A stretch of DNA of 64,000 bases from Maribellus sp. CM-23 (GTDB lineage Bacteria; Bacteroidota; Bacteroidia; Bacteroidales; Prolixibacteraceae). The translations under genes and the position numbers were made by a program. The DNA is taken from positions 372,001-436,000 of the forward strand of contig NZ_JADWYJ010000004.1 in the NCBI RefSeq assembly GCF_021354595.1, written 5' to 3'. The notes beneath the pieces are model-generated. The model worked only from the letters and a program-made list of their open reading frames with translations, was not told the origin of the DNA and searched no databases. Of this stretch, positions 51,481-60,332 are shown piece by piece; the first letter of the stretch is position 1, and the number at the start of each line of letters is the position of its first letter.

Positions 51481-52617
51481 TTACGAAAGCCGGGATTTAA
51501 AATCGTGGTATGAAAATTTCCGAACGATTTTCAGCTCATCGTTTTCAGTCCAAATAGCAATGGCCGGGTGATTGACCCCGTTGAACATGGTGGTTTTTAC
51601 CATGGTGTAATGAATCATATCCAGAAATACCAGTTGTTCGCCAATTTGGAGTTCGTGGCCAAAATCATAAGCTTCCATAAAATCTCCGGCCAGGCAACTT
51701 CCGCCGCCTAAACGGTAAAGGTGTTTGCTTTCATTTGTTAGGTCGCTTGCACCTATTATTTTCGGACGGTAAGGCATTTCCAGCGTGTCGGGCATGTGCG
51801 CGGTAAACGAAACATCCAGGATGGCTGTTTTTACTCCCTTGTGCTCCACAATGTCCTGAATGGTGGAAACAAGCACCCCGGTTTCCCAGGCAATGGCGCT
51901 TCCCGGTTCCAGTATAACTGTCACGTCGTATTTTTCGCGGAAGGTTTTCAGCAGGTTGATCAGGTGGGCGTGATCGTAGCCTTTGCGTGTCATTAAATGA
52001 CCGCCGCCCATGTTCACCCATTTAACTTTGTGCAGGTATTTGCCAAAGTTGGCTTCGAATTTCTCCAGCACTCTCTCCAGACTGTAGGAATCCGATTCAC
52101 ACAAAACGTGGAAGTGAATACCTTCGATTCCTTCAGGCAGTTCATCCGGCATATTTTCGATGCCCACTCCCAAGCGCGATCCCGCAGCACTTGGATTGTA
52201 AAGATCGGTGGCAACATCCGAAAATTCGGGGTTTACACGAATTCCACACGATATTTTATGATCGGCCTGTAAGGTTTGTGCGTAGTATTTTTCAAATTGC
52301 CTGAAGGAGTTAAAAACAATGTGGCTGCTGTATTCCATTAACTCTTCAAACTCGTTTTCGAGATAAACTGGCGAATAGGTGTGTGCGCGCGTCTGCATTT
52401 CCTCGAAGCAAAGCCTTGCTTCGTTGAGCGAACTGGCTGTGGCGCCTTTCAGGTACTCTCTTACCAGCGGGAAAGCGCTCCACATGGCAAAACCTTTAAA
52501 TGCGAGGATAATTTCAATCCCGGCTTCGTTTTGCACCCGGTTGATGAGTTCGAGGTTTTTCCTCAGTAATTTTTCGTCCAGCACAAAAGCCGGGGAGGGA
52601 ATTTCTTGGTAATTCAA
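51481..52617 (-). CDS. nspC: Carboxynorspermidine/carboxyspermidine decarboxylase
   Basis: A 378-residue PLP enzyme of the alanine-racemase fold that decarboxylates carboxy(nor)spermidine, the last step of the alternative polyamine route. PLP Lys lies in ILAFKGFAMWS; further marks are GIRVNPEFSDV, HFHVLCESD, VNMGGGHLMT, EPGSAIAWETG and GGSCLAGDF. No ATG precedes the conserved core in frame. TTG at 52617 gives L/MNYQEIPSPAFVLDE, the usual N terminus; TTG at 52650 is the other option. A hairpin lies between it and the dehydrogenase gene upstream. Confidence 0.93.
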   Translation of the reverse strand: MNYQEIPSPAFVLDEKLLRKNLELINRVQNEAGIEIILAFKGFAMWSAFPLVREYLKGATASSLNEARLCFEEMQTRAHTYSPVYLENEFEELMEYSSHIVFNSFRQFEKYYAQTLQADHKISCGIRVNPEFSDVATDLYNPSAAGSRLGVGIENMPDELPEGIEGIHFHVLCESDSYSLERVLEKFEANFGKYLHKVKWVNMGGGHLMTRKGYDHAHLINLLKTFREKYDVTVILEPGSAIAWETGVLVSTIQDIVEHKGVKTAILDVSFTAHMPDTLEMPYRPKIIGASDLTNESKHLYRLGGGSCLAGDFMEAYDFGHELQIGEQLVFLDMIHYTMVKTTMFNGVNHPAIAIWTENDELKIVRKFSYHDFKSRLS

Positions 52618-52680
52618 TGTTTCAATTTTAAGTGTAAAGTAAAAAGGCAAAAGTGAAGCCGATCAGAATGGATAGAAAAA

Positions 52681-52705
52681 AGCCCCAAGCTTTTGACTCG
52701 GGGCT
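52681..52705 (-). terminator. Intrinsic terminator between the two polyamine genes
   Basis: AGCCCC pairs with GGGGCT around a 13-base loop; on the minus strand TTTTTT follows. It lies about 20 bases after the dehydrogenase stop and may attenuate read-through into nspC. Confidence 0.65.
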
Positions 52706-52723
52706 CGAAGCTTGCATCTTATA

Positions 52724-53917
52724 TTAAAGTTCCAGATCGCCGTTTATTTCTTCCTGCCACGGAAGTCCGAATTCTCCGATGCGTTCCATGAACGGATCCG
52801 GATCGAATTCTTCAACGTTGAATACGCCTTCGCCTTTCCATTTTCCGGTAAGCACCATCATGGCTCCCAGCATGGCAGGAACACCTGTGGTGTAAGAAAC
52901 GCCTTGTGTACCTGTTTCTTCAAAAGCTTTCTGGTGGCTGCAGTTGTTCCAAACGTAGTACGATTTTTCCTGTCCGTCTTTAACACCTTTAATGCGGCAA
53001 CCAATCGAAGTTTCGCCGGTGTAGTTATCGCCCAGATCGCCCGGGTTCGGAAGTACTTCTTTTAAGAACTCCAGCGGAATAATGTCAATTCCCTTGTATT
53101 TAACCGGATCGATGCGTGACATGCCAATGTTTTGAATCACACGCAGGTGAGTAAGGTATTCGTCGCCAAAAGTCATCCAGAAACGGGCGCGTTTCAAACT
53201 CGGGAAATTTTTGGTCAACGACTCCAGCTCTTCGTGATAAAGAACATACGAATTACGTGCACCGATATTCGGGTAGTTCAATGCTTTTTTAATTTCAAAC
53301 GGTTTGGTTTCAACCCACTGACCGTTTTCCCAGTAGCGGCCATTTTGCGTTATCTCACGGATATTAATTTCAGGGTTGAAATTGGTGGCAAATGCTTTGC
53401 CGTGGTCGCCGCCGTTGCAGTCAACAATGTCCAGGTAGTGCATTTCATCAAAATGATGTTTGGCTGCATAAGCCGTGTAAATGCTGGTTACCCCCGGATC
53501 GAATCCACAACCCAGTACTGCCATGATCCCTTTTTCTTTGAAGCGATCGTGGTAAGCCCATTGCCAGCTGTACTCAAACTTAGCTTCGTCTTTGGGCTCG
53601 TAGTTGGCGGTGTCGAGGTAGTTAACGCCGGTTTCCAGACAGGCATCCATAATGGGCAGGTCCTGGTAAGGAAGCGCCACGTTAATAACGAGTTCCGGTT
53701 GGAAAGATTTAATCAGGGCAACGGTTTCTGCTACATTGTCAGCATCCAGTTGCGCGGTTTGTATGCGGCCTTTGCCTACTTCTTTTGCAATTACATCGCA
53801 TTTCGACTTTGTACGGCTGGCCAGCAAAATTTCTGAAAAAACTTCCGGATTGTCGGCACATTTACTGGCAACAACGCGGCCAACACCCCCGGCTCCGATT
53901 ATTAAAACTTTACTCAT
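52724..53917 (-). CDS. Carboxynorspermidine/carboxyspermidine dehydrogenase (saccharopine dehydrogenase fold)
   Basis: A 397-residue NADPH enzyme that joins aspartate semialdehyde to putrescine or diaminopropane. The N-terminal Rossmann motif is VLIIGAGGVGRVVASKC, followed by YQDLPIMDACLETGVNYLDTANYEP and GCGFDPGVTSIYTAYA, all typical of the carboxynorspermidine-synthase branch of the saccharopine dehydrogenase family. Saccharopine dehydrogenase itself is less likely because nspC is next door. The start at 53917 (MSKVLIIGAGG) is preferred to 53944. Confidence 0.92.
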   Translation of the reverse strand: MSKVLIIGAGGVGRVVASKCADNPEVFSEILLASRTKSKCDVIAKEVGKGRIQTAQLDADNVAETVALIKSFQPELVINVALPYQDLPIMDACLETGVNYLDTANYEPKDEAKFEYSWQWAYHDRFKEKGIMAVLGCGFDPGVTSIYTAYAAKHHFDEMHYLDIVDCNGGDHGKAFATNFNPEINIREITQNGRYWENGQWVETKPFEIKKALNYPNIGARNSYVLYHEELESLTKNFPSLKRARFWMTFGDEYLTHLRVIQNIGMSRIDPVKYKGIDIIPLEFLKEVLPNPGDLGDNYTGETSIGCRIKGVKDGQEKSYYVWNNCSHQKAFEETGTQGVSYTTGVPAMLGAMMVLTGKWKGEGVFNVEEFDPDPFMERIGEFGLPWQEEINGDLEL

Positions 53918-53944
53918 CGTAATCTTCTGTTTAAAAAATTCCAT

Positions 53945-54318
53945 TAAAAATACTGAACTTTAATTGAATGCCTGAACGATCCTTCGGATTTATTCCAAGC
54001 AGGGGGCAAATTAAATATTTTTTTTGATGCCAAATTCACCCATTCGGGAATGAACGAAATAAATTAAAGAGGGAAATTAATGGAAGAATAAGTTGAAAGT
54101 GAAATGAAGTTGTTATAAATTGCTGTTGCGACGGAATGTGAAGTTTTGGTTGTTTTTTATTTGTGTTGAATATCAGGTTTTTATATTTGAGAAAGACCTT
54201 GTTTTATGTTTATGAAGTTCATATTTTAATTTTTCAGACTCTGCTCAATAATTCTCGGGAAAAATGATTTTATTTGCGGTCAAAATAAAAACGAATAAAC
54301 TCTTTATGGTTACGTAAA
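53945..54318. other. AT-rich divergent promoter region
   Basis: About 370 bases between the divergent dehydrogenase and decarboxylase genes. It holds the promoter at 54160 and, presumably, one for the minus-strand gene that I could not pinpoint. No ORF or repeat is seen. Confidence 0.5.
54160..54189 (+). promoter_or_regulatory. Bacteroidota-type promoter of the arginine-decarboxylase-like gene
   Basis: TTTG at 54160, 18 bases, TATATTTG at 54182-54189: a full match to TAnnTTTG. It predicts an untranslated leader of about 120 bases. Confidence 0.65.
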
Positions 54319-55761
54319 ATGAAGAATAGCTATTTTGATTTGATTGAACAAAGCTACTACTTTCCGCAGGAAGGCTTTGATTTAAGAGACAACTACCTGA
54401 CTTTTCACGGTATCTCTTTAAAATATCTGATTAAAAAGTACGGGACACCGTTTAGGTTCATATACCTGCCGAAGATCGGTGATCAAATCAAAAAGGCACG
54501 AAACCTTTTTAACAAGGCCATAAAGAAAAGCAACTACAGGGGGCGGTATTTCTACTGCTATTGTACCAAATGTAACCACTTTTCGCATGTGGTTGCCGAG
54601 GCCCTGAAACACAACGTCAACCTCGAGACTTCCTCTTCGTACGACATTGATCTGATTCTGTATCTGTTTCATGAAAAGAAAATAGATAAGAACCGTATTA
54701 TTGTGCACAACGGATACAAAACCGAAGAGTACCTGACGAAAATTCTTTCGCTGCAAAAGCTTGGTTTTAAGAACAATATTATTGTACTCGACAGTATCAA
54801 TGAGCTAACCCGCATTGAAAAACTGGCCAACGGCGAGAAGGTGAAAATCGGTATCCGCATGGCGATCAACGAAGAATCCCAGTCGGCTTATTATACCTCG
54901 CGTTTGGGAATTCGTCATACGCAGATTCTCGACTTCTTTAATGAAAGAATCAAAGACAAGAAGAACATCGAATTGAAGATGCTTCACTTTTTTGTTGATT
55001 CGGGAATCAAAGACAGTCTTTATTACTGGGGTGAATTCCAGAAAGCACTGAAGTTGTACATCGACCTGAAAAAACAATGTGATAGCCTGGATTCGTTCAA
55101 CCTGGGCGGAGGATTCCCGATTCGCAACCACCTTGGTTTTGAGTACGATTACGAGTACATGATCAAGGAAATTGTTTCAAACATCAAAACTGCCTGCGAA
55201 AACGAAAACCTTCATGAGCCCGATATTTTTACCGAGTTTGGTAAATACACGGTGGGCGAAAGTGGAGCGATTATTTTTGAAGTGCTGGAGCAAAAGCAAC
55301 AAAACGATACGGAAAGCTGGTACATCATCAACAACAGTTTGATGAATACCATCCCGGATGCCTGGTCAATTTTCGAGAAGTTTATTCTTCTTCCCATTAA
55401 TAAGTGGAACAACGAATACAAACGGGCCAACATTGGCGGTATCAGTTGCGACCACTCGGATTACTACAACTCGGAAGACTTTAACCAGGAGGTTTTGCTG
55501 CCTTCGTATTCCGATAACGACAAAGAACCGCTTTACCTTGGTTTCTTCCACACGGGAGCCTACCAGGATGCGATCAGCGGTTACGGCGGTATTAAACACT
55601 GTCTGATTCCTTCTCCAAAGCACGTAATTATCGATCGTGACGAGAAAGGGAACATTATCGACTTTGTTTACCGGAACGAGCAGTCGGCACAGGATATGTT
55701 CAAAATCCTGGGTTATGCAAAAGAAATGGAGGAAAAAAAGGGCCTGGATAAGCCAGTCTAA
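54319..55761 (+). CDS. Arginine decarboxylase-like PLP enzyme (fold type III)
   Basis: A 480-residue PLP enzyme of the DapDC/ODC/ADC superfamily. The PLP Lys lies in YCYCTKCNHFSH (where classical enzymes read Y-x-x-K-x-N). Further marks are LETSSSYD, DSFNLGGGFPIR and FTEFGKYTVGESGA, and a dimer-interface Cys/Asp region in GGISCDHSDYYN and GAYQDAISGYGG. It is shorter than the ~630-residue biosynthetic SpeA and lacks the insertion and C-terminal helical domain of that enzyme. With the carboxyspermidine genes beside it, it probably supplies agmatine or putrescine for spermidine. The exact substrate is inferred. Confidence 0.82.
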   Translation: MKNSYFDLIEQSYYFPQEGFDLRDNYLTFHGISLKYLIKKYGTPFRFIYLPKIGDQIKKARNLFNKAIKKSNYRGRYFYCYCTKCNHFSHVVAEALKHNVNLETSSSYDIDLILYLFHEKKIDKNRIIVHNGYKTEEYLTKILSLQKLGFKNNIIVLDSINELTRIEKLANGEKVKIGIRMAINEESQSAYYTSRLGIRHTQILDFFNERIKDKKNIELKMLHFFVDSGIKDSLYYWGEFQKALKLYIDLKKQCDSLDSFNLGGGFPIRNHLGFEYDYEYMIKEIVSNIKTACENENLHEPDIFTEFGKYTVGESGAIIFEVLEQKQQNDTESWYIINNSLMNTIPDAWSIFEKFILLPINKWNNEYKRANIGGISCDHSDYYNSEDFNQEVLLPSYSDNDKEPLYLGFFHTGAYQDAISGYGGIKHCLIPSPKHVIIDRDEKGNIIDFVYRNEQSAQDMFKILGYAKEMEEKKGLDKPV

Positions 55762-55853
55762 GGTCTCCTTCTGGTAATATTCATTCAGTTAGTTGAATCG
55801 AGAAATAGTTGGGCAAAGAAAGGTCCCGACCAGGTGATGTTTTGTCCTTTAAT

Positions 55854-56048
55854 TAAATAATACCTCGTGGCTTGCCACGGGGTATCCTTATATTCTCCCC
55901 TGAGTTTCAGGGGAGATGTCATCCGTCAACAGACGGGTGACAGAGGGGTGAAGTAAAGAAAATTCGATTTTAAGCTATTTGCGGAAATAAAGTTGGCGTA
56001 ATGTCCTTGGCTCTGCCACGGGGATAGTCAAGTTTAAGAATTTTCTTT
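55854..56048. repeat. Interspersed hairpin-rich repeat, copy 2 (about 195 bp)
   Basis: The second copy of the element at 5257-5448, same orientation, about 85 percent identical by eye. Palindromes are conserved although bases differ: GTCATCCGTC/GACGGGTGAC here against GTCATTCGTC/GACGGATGAC there. The AAAGAAAATTC/GAATTTTCTTT pair is identical. It ends 53 bases before the nitroreductase start. Confidence 0.85.
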
Positions 56049-56101
56049 ATTTGCAACTTTTTTACCGGTACCGTGTTTTTCTGTTTTCAACTAACTTTAT
56101 T

Positions 56102-56674
56102 ATGAATTACAATTCCATTTCAGAGATTATAAAGGCCCGACGGGCAACGCCACCCGGTATGCTGATGAAAAAGGAGATTTCCAAAGAAGTCATTGAAGAG
56201 CTGCTGGAGAATGCTTCGTGGGCACCGAACCACAAGAAAACAGAACCCTGGCGGTTTAAAATTTACACCGGGGAGTCGAAGCAGAAACTGGCTGAGAACT
56301 GTGGCAGTATTCTGGAAGCCAAGCGTGCGGAGGGCTATCCGGTGGCCGAAGAGAAAGTAGCCAAATTTGTCGGGAACCTGCAAAAAGTACCCGTGGCAAT
56401 AGCCACTATTGTACAAATAGACCCGGCTAAACGTTTGCCCGAGTGGGAAGAAGTGGCCGCTGTTTCAATGGCCGTGCAAAATATGTGGCTAACAGCTACA
56501 GAAAAAGGCTTGGGAGCATTTTGGGCCACTCCCGGTTTTGTGGAGCTGTTTGACGAAATCCTCGAACTTCAACTCGGACAAAAAATGCTTGGATTTTTTT
56601 ATGTCGGTGAGGTGATGATGGATTATCCTTCGCCGGGGCGGAGAGACCAGGCACCCAATATCGAATGGAAGTAG
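56102..56674 (+). CDS. Nitroreductase-family flavoprotein
   Basis: A 190-residue FMN-dependent oxidoreductase of the NfsB/FRase-like fold, dimeric, using NAD(P)H. The opening IKARRATPPGML, the WAPNHKKTEPWRFKI block (FMN phosphate site) and the ending GEVMMDYPSPGRRDQ are characteristic. The start at 56102 is preferred to 56051, which would translate the edge of the repeat element. Physiological substrate unknown. It is a single gene. Confidence 0.9.
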   Translation: MNYNSISEIIKARRATPPGMLMKKEISKEVIEELLENASWAPNHKKTEPWRFKIYTGESKQKLAENCGSILEAKRAEGYPVAEEKVAKFVGNLQKVPVAIATIVQIDPAKRLPEWEEVAAVSMAVQNMWLTATEKGLGAFWATPGFVELFDEILELQLGQKMLGFFYVGEVMMDYPSPGRRDQAPNIEWK

Positions 56675-56766
56675 CAGCGACGTTAGTCCTCTTTTCAATT
56701 AAATGAGAGAGCAAGACAGATTCCCTTTTGTTTCAGAACAAAAGAAATAGCAAAAACTTCATGTAT

Positions 56767-56853
56767 CTCTGTGAAGAACTCTGTGACGCTCTGTGGTTAC
56801 TTTAACTTCTAAACACAGAGCGCCACAAAGAAAATGCACAGAGTACCACAGAG
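56767..56853. repeat. Inverted array of CTCTGTG / CACAGAG words
   Basis: Three CTCTGTG at 56767, 56779 and 56789, then CACAGAG at 56814, CACAAAG at 56824 and CACAGAG at 56837 and 56847. The halves can pair. The same CTCTGTGG word occurs inside the mosaic at 13.9-14.9 kb. The rest of the gap 56675-56966 shows nothing. Confidence 0.8.
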
Positions 56854-56966
56854 ATTCAGTAGTGAGGGAAATTTGTAGTACACCCATTAAATGAGGCACA
56901 GGCAAGCGCACAAAATATTTCATTAACTTTCCCGGAAATTACCAAGCTTTACTTTAAAACTGAACA

Positions 56967-58157
56967 ATGAGAAAATTGGTTCTGAGCATTGCACTGCTGG
57001 TTGTTGGTCAGGTATTGTTGGCGCAGGGTTTAAATTCTGCGGACTACCACACTCACCGGGAGTCGCTTCAAAATTCATTTCTGAAGTTTCAAAACGAGAA
57101 AAAAGGACGGGTTGCCTTTTTGGGTGGCTCCATAACTTTTAACCCGGGATGGCGCGATTCGGTTTGTAATTACCTGCAACAGAAGTTTCCTGAAACCGAT
57201 TTTGATTTTATTGCGGCCGGAATACCTTCGATGGGATCTACACCCGGCGCGTTTCGTTTTGAACGTGATGTCCTGAAAAACGGGCCGGTGGACCTGCTTT
57301 TTGAAGAAGCGGCTGTAAACGACGATACCAATGGAAGAACCGCCGATGAGATCATCAGGGGAATAGAGGGAATTGTACGCCGTGCACGAAAAGCCAATCC
57401 CGCATGCGATGTGATAATGATGCATTTTGTCGATCCCGGGAAGATGGAGGATTACCGTTCAGGAAATATCCCCGAAGTAATTCGGTTGCACGAACAAGTA
57501 GCGGGTCATTACAAGGTTTCAAGTATTAACCTGGCAAAAGAAGTTACCGAACGTATTGATGCCGGTGAGTTTGAGTGGGAGAAGGATTTTGTTGATTTGC
57601 ATCCTTCACCGTTCGGACAGGGAATTTATGCACGATCGATCATCCGGTTTTTGGAAGATGCCTTTAGCCGTGATTTTACAGGAAAGCAAGTGGCTACACA
57701 TGATTTTCCGGAACCTTTGGACGCATCTTGTTACGACAACGGAGTGCTGATACTTCCCAATCCGCCGAAGCCGGTTAAAGGCTGGACGCTGGTGGAAAAC
57801 TGGCAGCCGGAAAACGGGAAAGACACAAGGCCGAATTATGTGGATGTACCGATGTTGGTGGGCGAGTACCCCGGCAAGATCATCAAATTTGCATTTGAAG
57901 GAAACGCCGTAGGGATTGCGGTTGCCGCCGGACCCGATGCCGGAATTATCGAATACAGCATTGATGATCAGCCCTGGCAGAAGCAGGATTTGTTTACCCG
58001 GTGGAGCAAAAGTCTTTATCTGCCCTGGTATTTTACCCTGGAGAGTGGCCTGAAAAACCGAAAACACATGCTGCAAATACGTACGACCGCTGAACGAAAT
58101 CCCGAAAGCACAGGAAACAAATGCGTAATAAGGTATTTCTACTTCAATAAAAAATAA
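56967..58157 (+). CDS. Secreted SGNH/GDSL-type esterase with C-terminal beta domain
   Basis: A 396-residue exported hydrolase (signal peptide to ...VLLAQG). The SGNH domain (about 35-235) has block I as FLGGSITFNPGW (Ser in GGS), an EEAAVNDD block III variant and the Asp/His pair in VDLHPSPFGQGIY. Residues about 255-396 form a beta-sandwich resembling the N-terminal domain of acetyl-xylan esterases, rich in Trp and Tyr. It probably removes acyl groups from a glycan. It is a single gene, with no PUL partner adjacent. Confidence 0.85.
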   Translation: MRKLVLSIALLVVGQVLLAQGLNSADYHTHRESLQNSFLKFQNEKKGRVAFLGGSITFNPGWRDSVCNYLQQKFPETDFDFIAAGIPSMGSTPGAFRFERDVLKNGPVDLLFEEAAVNDDTNGRTADEIIRGIEGIVRRARKANPACDVIMMHFVDPGKMEDYRSGNIPEVIRLHEQVAGHYKVSSINLAKEVTERIDAGEFEWEKDFVDLHPSPFGQGIYARSIIRFLEDAFSRDFTGKQVATHDFPEPLDASCYDNGVLILPNPPKPVKGWTLVENWQPENGKDTRPNYVDVPMLVGEYPGKIIKFAFEGNAVGIAVAAGPDAGIIEYSIDDQPWQKQDLFTRWSKSLYLPWYFTLESGLKNRKHMLQIRTTAERNPESTGNKCVIRYFYFNKK

Positions 58158-58238
58158 TTCAGACTGGCTTGATCTATCTTTTTTCAATCAGTAATCAGCT
58201 GGCCGTATTTTATCGCTCTATATTTGAATGAGCGGAAG

Positions 58239-58365
58239 GAATCCGGAGGATTCAAATGTTGGTAGCTCAAGACGCATTGAAAAGCAATTCGACTCCGGCT
58301 GGAGTCGGATCTTTTAAACGTGATAATTCGTTTTTACAGACATTCAATCCTTCCGGGATTTTGTA
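58239..58365. repeat. Cluster of TCCGG-centred palindromes
   Basis: GAATCC-GGA-GGATTC (58239-58253), CGACTCC-GGCT-GGAGTCG (58290-58307) and AATCC/GGATT around TTCCG near 58347. They begin about 80 bases after the SGNH gene. The first may serve as a terminator, though no T-tract follows. Confidence 0.7.
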
Positions 58366-58407
58366 ATTGGCGAGAGCCTGTTTTTCTTTATAAAAAATAA
58401 TGTCAGC

Positions 58408-58529
58408 GGTGCGCTGCACCTGTGTTCGCGTTTCTATATCCGCTTAACTACAAGTATTTTGGGTGCGCTGCACCTTTTGTTTCTCTTTCTCTATCCACCG
58501 AACTACAAATATGCTTGGTGCGCTGCACC
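58408..58529. repeat. Three GGTGCGCTGCACC palindromes, 54-55 bp apart
   Basis: Palindrome starts at 58408, 58462 and 58517. The spacers share TTTTGTTTCTC..., TATCC and AACTACAAATAT, so the whole ~55-bp unit is repeated. Confidence 0.9.
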
Positions 58530-58554
58530 TTTTGTTGTGATGTGATATTCATAC

Positions 58555-58705
58555 TTTGTAACGCTTGCAGAGTGTTGCCTCGCATCAGCGGCAGGGGTTT
58601 GTAAACCAACATTTGGTTGCCGCGCATCAACGGCAGGACAATGTAACACTTGCAAAGTGCTGCCAAGCACCAGCGGCATCATTCCGAACGATAACATTTG
58701 CCTGC
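58555..58705. repeat. About 3.5 tandem units of 42-43 bp with compensated stems
   Basis: Units start at 58555, 58598, 58640 and about 58689. Each has TTTGTAAC or similar, a small stem (CACTTTGC-type, CCAACATTTGG, CACTTGCAAAGTG) and GCCNCGCATCANCGGCAG. Stem bases differ between units while pairing is kept. The gap 58158-58877 holds no gene. Confidence 0.82.
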
Positions 58706-58877
58706 AGCGGAGCAGAGGCAAGCGCCCGTATCAAATACAAAGGCATGCCCTTGCACAAGTTCAGCGCAGGTTCAGTCGTATTTTTCAGACCTCAACTTTT
58801 CTGCTTCGTCCCACTACCGGGGTGAAGCAGAAAAGCGGGCTAAACATTCATCCGAAAAAATGAAAAGGAAACGGGTA

Positions 58878-60332
58878 TTATTTGATATTTTCAAGAACAT
58901 CCACCAGGTGTTTCCAGAATTTACCGGTGGTTTCAATGTCCAGCCGTTCGTCGGGAGAGTGGGCTCCGCGGATGGTGGGGCCAAAGGAAACCATGTCGAG
59001 GTGCGGATATTTTTCGAGGAACAAACCACATTCGAGTCCGGCGTGGATCGAACGCACAATGGGTTCGGTGGCAAATAGTTTTTTGTAGGAATCAACCGTT
59101 ATTTTCAATACGTCTGAAGTTGGATTGGGTGCCCAACCCGGATAACCGTCGGTATGGCTTACCTTGGCTCCGGCCAGTTTGAAAACCGATTCGATGGTTT
59201 CGGCCGCATAATATTTCCGGCTTTCAATTTCGCTGCGCTGGCTGGTGGTTACCAAAATCTGATTGTCATCCAGGAACTTCACCGACGCCAGGTTGGAGGA
59301 TGTTTCCACCATTCCTTCCATGCGCGAACTCATTTCCAGCACGCCATGCGGACAAGCATAAACGGCATTTAGCAGGTTCGATTGTGTGTCAGTGTCAATC
59401 ACCGTTTTGGAAAGACTCACTTCTTCGCAATTTAGCTGAAGCTTGCTTTCGGCAAATTCAAATTCATTTTTGATGGCGGCAGAAAGCGTATCAAAAGCGG
59501 CCAGCACTTCCTTTTGTTTATCGGCAGGAACGGTTACAATGCCAAAAGCCTCGCGGGCAATAGCGTTGCGAAGGTTTCCTCCGTTAAAATCGGCAAGCCG
59601 GGCATTAAAATCGCGGGAGAATTTCCACAAAAAGCGGTTGAGAATCTTGTTGGCATTTCCACGGTTTTTGTGGATGTCGTCACCCGAGTGACCGCCCAAT
59701 AAACCTGCGACAGAAATCTTCAAAGCAACGGAGTTGGCCGGAACTTCTTCTGCCCGGTAATCAAAAACAGCGATGGTATCTACACCGCCGGCGCAACCGA
59801 TAAAAAGTTCGCCTTCGTCTTCCGAATCAAGATTGAGTAAAATATCGCCACTCAAAAAGCCCGGTTGAAGTTCAAAAGCACCGGTTAAACCGGTTTCTTC
59901 GTCCACTGTGATCAGGCATTCAATGGGCCCGTGTTGTATTTCGGTGGAAGTAAGCACCGCCAGCTGGGCAGCTATTCCAATGCCGCAGTCGGCTCCCAGC
60001 GTTGTTCCGTTGGCTTTTACCCAGCCATCCACCACCATCGGTTCAATGGCGTCGTTTTCGAAATCAAAAACCTTGTCCGAATTTTTTTCGCAAACCATGT
60101 CCATGTGCGTTTGCAGAATCACGGTGGGCGAATTTTCTCTTCCGGGGGTGGCTGGTTTTAAGATCAAGACATTTCCGATAGCGTCGGTTTTACTTTCCAA
60201 GCCGTTTTGAGACGCAAAATTGAGCAGAAACTGCCTGATCTTTTCCTCTTTTTTTGAAGGCCTTGGAACCTGGCAAATGGCTTCGAAATAATCAAACAGG
60301 GGCTGGGGTGTGAGTTGCGACAATGTTTTCAT
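58878..60332 (-). CDS. pepD: Cytosolic beta-alanyl/aminoacyl-histidine dipeptidase (M20)
   Basis: A 484-residue di-zinc dipeptidase. Ligands and catalytic residues: His76 and Asp78 (THMDMV), Asp115 (GADCGIG), Glu145/146 (DEETGLTG), Asp169 (LDSEDEGE) and the late His in RGAHSPDERLD. A dimerisation/lid domain fills about 185-395. Length and motifs fit PepD (Xaa-His dipeptidase, about 485 residues). It degrades peptides in the cytoplasm. It is a single gene. Confidence 0.95.
   Translation of the reverse strand: MKTLSQLTPQPLFDYFEAICQVPRPSKKEEKIRQFLLNFASQNGLESKTDAIGNVLILKPATPGRENSPTVILQTHMDMVCEKNSDKVFDFENDAIEPMVVDGWVKANGTTLGADCGIGIAAQLAVLTSTEIQHGPIECLITVDEETGLTGAFELQPGFLSGDILLNLDSEDEGELFIGCAGGVDTIAVFDYRAEEVPANSVALKISVAGLLGGHSGDDIHKNRGNANKILNRFLWKFSRDFNARLADFNGGNLRNAIAREAFGIVTVPADKQKEVLAAFDTLSAAIKNEFEFAESKLQLNCEEVSLSKTVIDTDTQSNLLNAVYACPHGVLEMSSRMEGMVETSSNLASVKFLDDNQILVTTSQRSEIESRKYYAAETIESVFKLAGAKVSHTDGYPGWAPNPTSDVLKITVDSYKKLFATEPIVRSIHAGLECGLFLEKYPHLDMVSFGPTIRGAHSPDERLDIETTGKFWKHLVDVLENIK

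Noticed and set aside
58503..58721. 72-codon minus-strand ORFs in the tandem repeats
   Set aside because: They follow the repeat unit and have no independent support.
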